Assembly (NCBI RefSeq): GCF_029961765.1 | Contig: NZ_CP124681.1 | Location: 3,844,001 to 3,908,000, forward strand | Direction: 5' to 3' | Length of the DNA: 64,000 nt | Origin: Nocardioides sp. QY071 | GTDB taxonomy: Bacteria; Actinomycetota; Actinomycetes; Propionibacteriales; Nocardioidaceae | Part shown: positions 58,388 to 64,000 of the stretch, in pieces | Numbering within the stretch: the first letter of the stretch is position 1 | Layout of the letters: every line of letters begins with the position of its first letter | Notes under the pieces: model-generated | Database searches by the model: none | The model's input: only the letters and a program-made list of their open reading frames with translations | Told to the model about the DNA's origin: nothing | Made by a program: the position numbers and the translations under genes

Positions 58388-59431
58388 ATGGAGTTGCACA
58401 TCGAGCGTCGAGGTGTCGTGGTCCCGGTACCGGTCGATCCGCTGGGGATCGACGGCCCGACACCAGGACGGGCGCGTGGACCGCGCTGGCGTCGTACGCC
58501 GGGCGCCGGGCTGTTCGTTCCCTCCGACGTGCCCGCCGACGACGAGTTCCAGCGCATCGTCGAGGCAGTGGCCGGAGCGCCCGAGGGCTCGGGCGCCACT
58601 GGATGGGCAGCCCTGCACTGGCAGCGCGCTCGATGGTTCACCGGACGCACCGCTCGCGGCGATCCACTCCCCGTGCCGCTGGCGATCGGCGACACCGTCC
58701 ACCTTGCTCCTCGTGCCGGAGTCCAGCTCCATCGCGACTGGCTGTTCGACGGCGACATCGTCCACGTCGATGGTCTGCCGATCACGCGCGCCGAGCGATC
58801 CATCTGTACGGCGGCCCTCCGCGCGACATCCCTCGAGGACACCCTTCGCATCATCTGCATGGCGATGGCCGACGACCTCGCCAGCCTCTCGGAGATCCGG
58901 TCCTACGCGGCCCGCATCAAAGGGCGTCCGCACACCCGTCGTCTCAACGAGGCGATCGACCTGTCCGACGAGAACATCTGGTCTCCCCAGGAGGTCACCC
59001 TGCTGACCCGATGGCGGCAGCAACGTCCTGGGCGTTCGCCACGCTGCAACCCACCGATCTTCGACGGCCTCGGCAACCACTTGTTCACGCCCGATCTCCT
59101 CGACGCGGAGGCCGGAGTGGTCGGTCAGTACGACGGGGTGATCCACGAGCGCACACAGGTACGACGTCGCGACCTCGACGTCGAGGAACTGTGCCGCGAC
59201 CTCGGACTCGAAGTGGTGACGATGCTGTCGAGGGACCTGCGCGACCTGCGCTCCTTCGACCGGAGGCTGGCGGCGGCGTACGAACGCGCCGCTCGGCGAT
59301 GTCGTGAGCACCCGCATCGAGCGTGGACGCTCGACCAGCCCTGGTGGTGGACCGACACCTCGACCGTCGCCGCCCGTCGGGCCCTCGATGACGAGGACCG
59401 GAGGATCTGGCTCCGGCGTCAGGTCGCCTGA
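58388..59431 (+). CDS. AbiEi-like plus PD-(D/E)XK nuclease-like protein, unknown role
   Basis: 347 residues. The first ~175 residues (PLGIDGPTPGRARGPRWRR; ITRAERSICTAALRATSLED) look like the AbiEi-type antitoxin/winged-helix class common in actinobacteria. The C-terminal part (TPDLLDAEAGVVGQYDG, about 245-262, then RRDLDVEELCRDLGLEVV) has the Asp-x-(D/E) spacing of a restriction-like fold (as in DUF559/Vsr relatives). The start is ATG 58388; no clear RBS. Flanked on both sides by nearly identical 61-bp hairpins, it looks like the cargo of a small repeat-bounded unit. No partner toxin is seen. Confidence 0.6.
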   Translation: MELHIERRGVVVPVPVDPLGIDGPTPGRARGPRWRRTPGAGLFVPSDVPADDEFQRIVEAVAGAPEGSGATGWAALHWQRARWFTGRTARGDPLPVPLAIGDTVHLAPRAGVQLHRDWLFDGDIVHVDGLPITRAERSICTAALRATSLEDTLRIICMAMADDLASLSEIRSYAARIKGRPHTRRLNEAIDLSDENIWSPQEVTLLTRWRQQRPGRSPRCNPPIFDGLGNHLFTPDLLDAEAGVVGQYDGVIHERTQVRRRDLDVEELCRDLGLEVVTMLSRDLRDLRSFDRRLAAAYERAARRCREHPHRAWTLDQPWWWTDTSTVAARRALDDEDRRIWLRRQVA

Positions 59432-59458
59432 TCCCCGGCGGTCGGGTCGGGTCGGGTC

Positions 59459-59519
59459 GGTTCAACTACCGAATTTGCTGCGCAGGACGCTCGAACACGA
59501 CGAATTCGGTAGTTGAACC
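59459..59519. repeat. 61-bp hairpin repeat, right copy
   Basis: Arms at 59459-59475 and 59503-59519 are identical to the left copy; the 27-nt loop has the same length and orientation but about half its bases differ. It starts 27 bp after the nuclease-like gene stop. Confidence 0.9.
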
Positions 59520-59526
59520 GAAAAAC

Positions 59527-59569
59527 ACGACGGCCCCGGTCCCCACCGAGGTGGAGCCGGGGCCGTCGT
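59527..59569 (-). terminator. Intrinsic terminator of the Bax inhibitor-1 gene
   Basis: A perfect 13-bp stem (ACGACGGCCCCGG at 59527-59539 with its complement at 59557-59569) and a 17-nt loop. On the minus strand it is followed by TGTTTTTC, a U-tract, 24 bp after the stop at 59593. Such a textbook terminator is uncommon in GC-rich actinobacteria. Confidence 0.75.
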
Positions 59570-59592
59570 ACGACGCGGGAGCGCCGGACCGA

Positions 59593-60438
59593 TCAGTCCT
59601 GCTGGAGGATCGCGAGGATCCGGAGCAGGTTGGTGTAGATCCAGACCAGGCTGACGAGCAGCCCGAAGGAGGCCCGCCACGACTCGCGCTCCGGGAGACC
59701 GTTGCGGATGCCCTGCTCGACGAAGTCGAAGTCGAGGATCAGCATGAACACACCGAGGACCAGGCCGCCGATGGCGAAGACCAGGCCGAGGGTGCCGTTC
59801 TCGAAGAGCCCGACACCGCCGCCGAACAGGCCGAGCACGAGCTCCATGAGGCTGAGCGCCACCATGCCGAACATGGCCGCGATCACGAAGGTGCGGAACT
59901 TCTGGCCGACCTTGATGTCGAAGAACTTGTACGCCGCGAGCGTGCCACCGAAGGCGGCGAAGGTCCCGATGACGGCCTGGACGACGATGCCGCCCATGCC
60001 GGACGAGTCCGCACCGTAGACCGCGTCGTACAGCTTGCTCAGGCCACCGAGGGCGACACCCTCGGCCAGCGCGAACGCCATGACCAGGCCGGGGCTGATC
60101 ACCCGCTTGAAGGAGTTGACCAGCGAGAGGATGAAGGCCGCGCCGGCGCCGACGATCATGATGCCGGACAGCGTGCCGACCGCGTCGGCGTTGTCGAGGT
60201 CGGGCGTGAGGAACCACGTCGCGGCCGCGGCGAGGATCGTGATGCCGAGGGTGATGCCGGTGGACTGGACGACCGAGTCGATGGTCATCCGGCCCTGGCG
60301 GGCGGGGGCCTCGGGCGCCGGGTAGCCGGGCTGGGCGTAGCCGCCGTACTGCTGCGGCTCGCCGAAGCCCTGGTAGGCGGCGGCTCCGGAGCGGTTGAAC
60401 TCCTCCGAGCGCCGGAACACCGGGTTGTTGCTCTGCAT
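59593..60438 (-). CDS. Bax inhibitor-1/YccA family membrane protein
   Basis: 281 residues. A ~50-residue Gly/Pro/Tyr-rich N-terminal region precedes about seven TM helices (about 60-275), ending FGLLVSLVWIYTNLLRILAILQQD. GVALGGLSKLYD and FDFVEQGIRNGLPERESWRASFG match the bacterial Bax inhibitor-1 group, which in other species acts as a pH-dependent calcium leak or stress-response channel. ATG 60438 with RBS GGAGGAG. Monocistronic with its own terminator. Confidence 0.88.
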   Translation of the reverse strand: MQSNNPVFRRSEEFNRSGAAAYQGFGEPQQYGGYAQPGYPAPEAPARQGRMTIDSVVQSTGITLGITILAAAATWFLTPDLDNADAVGTLSGIMIVGAGAAFILSLVNSFKRVISPGLVMAFALAEGVALGGLSKLYDAVYGADSSGMGGIVVQAVIGTFAAFGGTLAAYKFFDIKVGQKFRTFVIAAMFGMVALSLMELVLGLFGGGVGLFENGTLGLVFAIGGLVLGVFMLILDFDFVEQGIRNGLPERESWRASFGLLVSLVWIYTNLLRILAILQQD

Positions 60439-60560
60439 GGTCTCCTCCGCAGGCTTGCGAGTCTGCCGGGCGGCCAGGGTGGCTGCCCTCCACCTACATT
60501 CTAGGTGTCTCGATGTCGGTGCAACGTACGACAACCGAGGAAGGTTCCCCAACCTGCAGA

Positions 60561-61244
60561 TCAGGTACGACGACGCAGTCGCACCACGGTGTCGCGCACG
60601 AGCAGCGGACCGTCGGGGGTCGCCTGCTCCCGCACGGGCGTGTCGGCGACCTCGACCTCCCACACGCTGTCCGGCTGGTCGGCGCCGAGCGCCGCGAGCA
60701 CCCGGTCCGGCTCGAACATCAGGCCCGGGCCGTGGTCGTGGCGGGCGCCCGTGGTGACGTCGTCGGGGTGGTGGGCGGTCACCAGCAGCCGACCGCCGGG
60801 CGCGACCGCCTCGGCGATCCCCCGGTAGATCGTGGCGAAGTCCGGCTGAGGGACGTGCAGGAAGCTGACCGTCACCAGGTCGAACCTGTGGTGGCCCGCG
60901 GGCCGCGGGTCGGCGAGCGCGTCGTAGAAGCCGACCTTGGTCCGGTCGCCGACGCCCTCGTCCTCCGCGTGCGCCGCGACCTTGGCCAGCGCGACCTCGG
61001 AGACGTCGACGGCGGTCACGTGCCAACCCTGCTTCGCGAGCCACACGGCGTCGCCGCCCTCGCCGCAGGCCACGTCGAGTGCGGTGCCCGGCGTCAGGTC
61101 GGCCGTCTGCTCGACCAGCCGCTGGTTGGGCCTCCCGCTCCAGACGCGGTCGGTGCCGCCGTACCTCTCGTCCCAGAAGCCGGCGGTCAGCGCGTCCCGC
61201 AGCTCGGCGAGGGTCTGGTCGTGGTGGTGCTCGTGACGGTGCAT
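60561..61244 (-). CDS. Class I SAM-dependent methyltransferase (TehB-like)
   Basis: 227 residues. A His-rich N-terminus (MHRHEHHHDQ) precedes FWDERYGG and SAM motif I ALDVACGEGGDAVWLA (about 55-70), then VDVSEVAL. This class is often annotated TehB/thiopurine methyltransferase-like, which methylates metalloid or thiol groups. The actual acceptor is unknown. The His cluster may bind metal. ATG 61244 is divergent from clpP (116 bp between). Confidence 0.8.
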   Translation of the reverse strand: MHRHEHHHDQTLAELRDALTAGFWDERYGGTDRVWSGRPNQRLVEQTADLTPGTALDVACGEGGDAVWLAKQGWHVTAVDVSEVALAKVAAHAEDEGVGDRTKVGFYDALADPRPAGHHRFDLVTVSFLHVPQPDFATIYRGIAEAVAPGGRLLVTAHHPDDVTTGARHDHGPGLMFEPDRVLAALGADQPDSVWEVEVADTPVREQATPDGPLLVRDTVVRLRRRT

Positions 61245-61281
61245 GCGAACACTGTCCCGCTTCAGGTGGACATGAAGTCAA

Positions 61282-61300
61282 GCGCTGCTGTGAGCAGCGC
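61282..61300. promoter_or_regulatory. 8-3-8 palindrome upstream of the clpP pair, candidate PopR/ClgR-type operator
   Basis: GCGCTGCT, GTG, AGCAGCGC: perfect 8-bp arms with 3-bp spacer, 61 bp before the ATG of the first clpP. The architecture is like the box I remember for S. lividans PopR, but the bases differ. Confidence 0.5.
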
Positions 61301-61360
61301 CCTGCTGCCGTGGGCGGATCCGCCTTCTCCGGCTGGCGACGGCCGCCGACAGTGGGGGTC

Positions 61361-61975
61361 ATGAGCGACGACAACCGACCTCGCACCTTCGACGACCGAG
61401 TACGACGCGAGCTGCTCCAGCAGCGCGTGCTGGTGCTCGACGGTCCCCTCGACGACGACAACGGAGTGCTGCTGGCCAGCCAGCTGGTGGCGCTCGCCGC
61501 CGACGACCCCGGCGCCGACATCGCGCTGTGGATCCACTCCCCCGGCGGCTCGGTGCCAGCGATGCTCGCGATCCGCGACGTGATGCGGCTGGTGCCGTGC
61601 GACGTCGCGACACTCGCGCTCGGCATCGCGTGCAGCGCCGGGCAGTTCCTGCTCTCCTCGGGCACCCGCGGCAAGCGCCGGGCCCTGCCCCACGCGCGGG
61701 TCCTCATGCACCAAGGGTCCGCCGGTATCGGGGGCACCGCGGTCGACATCGAGCTCCAGGCACAGGACCTGCGCCAGACCCGCGACACGGTGCTGGCCCT
61801 GATCGCCGAGGACACCGGGCAGCCGCTGGCGCGGGTCTTCGAGGACTCGCTGCACGACCGGTGGTACTCCGCCCAGCAGGCGCTGGACTACGGCTTCGTC
61901 GACGAGATCGTGACGTCGTACGACGTCCTGGTGCCGCCCCGGCGTGCGCCCCTGGGTCTGGGGGTTCCCCGGTGA
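61361..61975 (+). CDS. clpP: ATP-dependent Clp protease proteolytic subunit, active copy
   Basis: 204 residues. The catalytic triad is complete: Ser92 in GIACSAGQFLL, His117 in LPHARVLMHQ and the later Asp in HDRWYSAQQALDYGFVDEI. It forms the serine protease chamber fed by ClpX/ClpC. It forms an operon with the second subunit gene (GTGA overlap). The pair resembles the ClpP3/ClpP4 backup set of Streptomyces rather than the housekeeping ClpP1/P2, because a PopR-like regulator gene lies next to it. Confidence 0.9.
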   Translation: MSDDNRPRTFDDRVRRELLQQRVLVLDGPLDDDNGVLLASQLVALAADDPGADIALWIHSPGGSVPAMLAIRDVMRLVPCDVATLALGIACSAGQFLLSSGTRGKRRALPHARVLMHQGSAGIGGTAVDIELQAQDLRQTRDTVLALIAEDTGQPLARVFEDSLHDRWYSAQQALDYGFVDEIVTSYDVLVPPRRAPLGLGVPR

Positions 61976-62610
61976 ACAGCTACCTCGTGCCCAATGTGAT
62001 CGCCCAGCACCCGCGCGGCGAGCGGATCATGGACGTCTACTCACACCTGCTGACCGAGCGGGTGGTCTACCTCGGCACTGCGATCGACGCCGGGGTCGCG
62101 AACTCACTGGTCGCCCAGCTGCTCCACCTCGAGGCCGACAACCCGGACCGCGACATCCAGCTCTACATCAACTGCGAGGGCGGCGACCCGAGCGCGATGC
62201 TGGCCGTGCACGACACCATGCAGTTCATCCGGCCGCAGGTCGCCACCACCTGCATCGGTCAGGCGATCGCGGTCGGCGCGGTGCTGCTGGCATCGGGCGC
62301 GGCCGGCAAGCGGTCCGCGCTCCCCCACGCCCGGGTCGTCCTGCACCAGCCGGCCGCCCAGGGCCGCGGCGCCATCCCCGACCTGATCCTGCAGGCCGAC
62401 GAGGTGGTGCGGGTGCGCGCCGACATCGAGCAGATCCTGTCGCGGCACACCGGCCAGGACACCGCGACGCTGCGCGCCGACACCGACCACGACCGGGTGT
62501 TCACGGCGGCCGGTGCGCGGGAGTACGGGCTGATCGACCACCTGATCGAGGAGCGCGGACCCGCGATGATCACCGGGGCGACGGGTCAGGCGGCGAGCGC
62601 CAGGGCGTAG
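61972..62610 (+). CDS. clpP: Clp protease proteolytic subunit lacking the catalytic serine
   Basis: 212 residues of a normal ClpP fold. The nucleophile motif reads GQAIAVGAVLL, so the usual Ser is Ala100; His125 (VVLHQP) and the later Asp (DTDHDRVFTAAGAREYGLID) remain. It is therefore a proteolytically dead subunit, like ClpR of plants and cyanobacteria, likely to make a mixed ring with the active copy. GTG 61972 overlaps the active clpP stop (GTGA). Its last 25 bp overlap the convergent regulator gene. Confidence 0.9.
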   Translation: MNSYLVPNVIAQHPRGERIMDVYSHLLTERVVYLGTAIDAGVANSLVAQLLHLEADNPDRDIQLYINCEGGDPSAMLAVHDTMQFIRPQVATTCIGQAIAVGAVLLASGAAGKRSALPHARVVLHQPAAQGRGAIPDLILQADEVVRVRADIEQILSRHTGQDTATLRADTDHDRVFTAAGAREYGLIDHLIEERGPAMITGATGQAASARA

Positions 62611-62891
62611 GCGCCGCCGACCGCGGCCGGCGCGACGAGCGGCTGCAGGTCGCCGGCGACGGAGGTGGTGAGGTCGAGCAGCGTCGTACCGAGGGCGCCG
62701 AGGACGGCGGCGATCATCTCGCTGCTCGGCTCCTTGACGCCGCGCTCGATCTCCGAGAGGTACTGCGGCGAGATGCCGGCCCGGCCCGCGGTCTCGGTCA
62801 GCGTCTCGCCGCGCTCGCGGCGCAGGTCGCGCAGCCGTCGTCCCACCAGGTCCCGCCACAGCGGCTCCGCCGCGTTCTGCTCCTCGGCCAT
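62586..62891 (-). CDS. HTH regulator of Clp genes, PopR/ClgR-like, with ssrA-like C-terminus
   Basis: 101 residues. A Cro/CI-type HTH (TLTETAGRAGISPQYLSEIERGVKEPSSEMIAAVLGAL, about 27-66) is nearly the ClgR/PopR version, which activates clp genes in actinobacteria. The protein ends YALALAA, nearly the ssrA tag end (YALAA), and ClgR and PopR are known to be degraded by Clp through C-terminal alanines, so feedback is expected. Leaderless: TACGAT at 62897-62902, 5 nt, ATG. It converges on the clpP pair. Confidence 0.85.
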   Translation of the reverse strand: MAEEQNAAEPLWRDLVGRRLRDLRRERGETLTETAGRAGISPQYLSEIERGVKEPSSEMIAAVLGALGTTLLDLTTSVAGDLQPLVAPAAVGGAYALALAA

Positions 62892-62960
62892 GCCTCATCG
62901 TAGGTCGGCCGAGCGGCCCGCCCGGGGTGTCCGTGGAGAGTTCTGCTCTGAGCAGAAGGG

Positions 62961-63033
62961 TGCCCCCGCTGGGACTCGAACCCAGACTGCGCCCCTTTTA
63001 AGGGGGCTTCCTCTGCCATTGGGATACGGGGGC
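62961..63033 (-). tRNA. tRNA with UAA anticodon, class-I size (nominally tRNA-Leu)
   Basis: 73 nt on the minus strand: acceptor GCCCCCG/CGGGGGC with A73, a D arm, anticodon stem GCCCC/GGGGC, loop CTTAAAA (anticodon TAA, positions 34-36, at 63000-62998), a 5-nt variable loop GCAGT and T arm CTGGG-TTCGAGT-CCCAG. CCA is not encoded. UAA reads the UUA leucine codon, but bacterial tRNA-Leu is class II with a long variable arm. The short variable loop makes leucine charging doubtful. Confidence 0.85.
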
Positions 63034-63051
63034 GATACCTGCGGGGCGGAC

Positions 63052-63618
63052 CTACAGGTAGGTCTGGCGAGGATAGATCGCGTGCGCACCGGCCACCCGG
63101 TCGAGGAACAGGAACCCGTCGGTGTGGTCGATCTCGTGCTGCAGCGCCCGTGCCTCGAACGCATCGGTCGCGAACGACACCGGCTCGCCGCTGCCCGGCA
63201 GCAGGCCGCGGACGGTCAGGCGCGAGGCGCGCTTCACGTCGCCGGTGAGGTCGGGGACGCTCATACAGCCCTCGCGGGCCTTCTCGTTGCGACTGGACTC
63301 GACGACCTCGGCGTTGCACAGCACGAAGGTGCCGTGTTGCGTGCGGGTCTTGGGGTGCTCGGTGACGTCGACGCAGAACATCCGCACGCCCACGCCGACC
63401 TGGTTGGCCGCGAGGCCGACGCAGCCCGGGCTGACCCGCATGGTGGCGACGAGGTCCGCGGCGAGCTGGACGATGTCGGCGGCGGTCGGGTCGACGTCGG
63501 CGCCGCGGGCCGAGAGCACCCCCTCCGGAGCGCGTACGACGGCCCGCACCCGGCCCCCGACCCCGAGCTCGGTCTCGGACCAGCCCGCGACCCGCGCGCT
63601 GCCGGCGTCGAGGTTCAC
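63052..63618 (-). CDS. def: Peptide deformylase
   Basis: 188 residues. The three deformylase motifs are GLAANQVGV (GxGxAAxQ, residue 1 variant), EGCMSVP (EGCxS, metal Cys) and HEIDHTDG (HExxH, catalytic Glu and metal His). It removes the formyl group from nascent N-termini on ribosomes. GTG 63618 overlaps the upstream ACT-protein stop (GTGA). The N-terminal ~35 residues are an actinobacterial-type extension. The stop at 63052 lies 19 bp from the tRNA gene. Confidence 0.92.
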   Translation of the reverse strand: MNLDAGSARVAGWSETELGVGGRVRAVVRAPEGVLSARGADVDPTAADIVQLAADLVATMRVSPGCVGLAANQVGVGVRMFCVDVTEHPKTRTQHGTFVLCNAEVVESSRNEKAREGCMSVPDLTGDVKRASRLTVRGLLPGSGEPVSFATDAFEARALQHEIDHTDGFLFLDRVAGAHAIYPRQTYL

Positions 63619-64000
63619 AGCTCGTCGGCCTCGGCGGGGCGCAGGGTGGCGGTGACGCCGACCCGCTCGGCGCAGGCGCGGATGGCGACCTCGACGGCGG
63701 CGACGTCGGCGTCGGCCGGCAGGTCGAGCTCGGCGACGAGCAGGTAGAGGTCGCCGGCGAGGCGGGTGGTGAGGTCGGTGATGTTGCCGCCGGCCGCGGC
63801 GACCTCGGCGACGACGGCCGACACGATGCCCGATCGGTCGCCACCGTGGACGGTGAGCACCCACGCGGTGCCACCGGCGGCGGGCATGGGCCGGTCGGTG
63901 ACGGGACGTACGGCGACGTCGAGGTCGCCGGCAGCGAGCGGGGCGAGGGCCAGTTCGATGGCGGCCGCGTCCGAGCCGCCGCGGCACAGCAGCATCATCG
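63615..64000 (-). CDS. ACT-domain (GcvR-like) protein, N-terminus outside window
   Basis: At least 128 codons, open to the right edge. The visible part begins inside a first ACT domain (IELALAPLAAGDLDVAVRPV) and contains a complete second ACT domain (TAWVLTVHGGDRSGIVSAVVAEVAAAGGNITDLTTRL). The ATGs at 63998 and 63995 would leave half a domain, so the true start is beyond 64000. Two-ACT proteins of the GcvR type bind amino acids and regulate metabolism. It is coupled to def by GTGA overlap. Confidence 0.8.
   Translation of the reverse strand, partial: MMLLCRGGSDAAAIELALAPLAAGDLDVAVRPVTDRPMPAAGGTAWVLTVHGGDRSGIVSAVVAEVAAAGGNITDLTTRLAGDLYLLVAELDLPADADVAAVEVAIRACAERVGVTATLRPAEADEL

Noticed and set aside
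59440..59460. GTCGG tandem run as a regulatory repeat
   Set aside because: Only about three units of a simple GC-rich sequence; likely a by-product of composition beside the hairpin repeat.

Overview
The window is a very GC-rich, densely packed actinobacterial chromosome segment, most like Nocardioides or a close relative. This rests on GTG/TTG starts, many leaderless promoters (a TAnnnT box 6-8 nt before the start codon), a DUF222/HNH gene with tandem repeats, an actinobacterial ileS T-box, and gene order shared with mycobacteria (methyltransferase-sigE-rseA-htrA; dapE-LOG-DivIVA-DUF3117; fdxC-dapC). No rRNA, phage, transposase or CRISPR array is seen. The two edge genes (a PP2C phosphatase and an ACT-domain protein) are cut by the window.

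1-5.6 kb: end of a PP2C gene, a small hypothetical gene, a two-gene split LigD (ligase and polymerase as separate, overlapping ORFs) divergent from ku (bacterial NHEJ), a 0.6 kb array of tandem repeats, and a DUF222/HNH endonuclease gene.

5.6-16.3 kb: a phospho-signalling island of four alternating operons: kinase-zinc ribbon + FHA-FHA-TM-trypsin-like protease; vWA + PP2C; second kinase + a helical-domain/membrane/secreted-domain protein; FAD oxidoreductase + membrane protein + zinc ribbon-FHA protein. The kinase/vWA/PP2C core resembles the TerY-P triad, here with a membrane-anchored protease attached. This is the best candidate for an under-described system.

16-32.8 kb: CPA2-type antiporter, ABC exporter, 180-kDa NAD-glutamate dehydrogenase, tandem DUF2505 proteins, a WS/DGAT-like acyltransferase with an altered active-site motif, a cupredoxin-like lipoprotein with a membrane protein, a methyltransferase, a CpaB/CpaE-like pair and a BldC/excisionase-like HTH protein.

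32.8-46 kb: htrA-rseA-sigE envelope-stress locus, acyl-ACP desaturase, PepA, DUF3117, DivIVA-domain protein, LOG, DapE, a 32-bp-period inverted repeat array, and ileS under a translational T-box.

45-58 kb: two DinB paralogues, thioesterase, DapD, a lytic/M15-like exported protein, a TPR regulator divergent from a cupin over a palindrome, DapC + FdxC divergent from a GNAT over a perfect 12-bp-arm palindrome, cbs and an SGNH hydrolase. DapD, DapC and DapE together give the succinylase branch of diaminopimelate synthesis.

58-64 kb: an AbiEi/nuclease-like gene flanked by two near-identical 61-bp hairpin repeats, a Bax inhibitor-1 homologue with a U-tract terminator, a methyltransferase, a clpP pair (one subunit lacking the catalytic serine) with a PopR/ClgR-like regulator that ends in an ssrA-like tail, a class-I-sized tRNA with a UAA anticodon, and peptide deformylase. 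Functions come from recognisable motifs read by eye; no database search was run.
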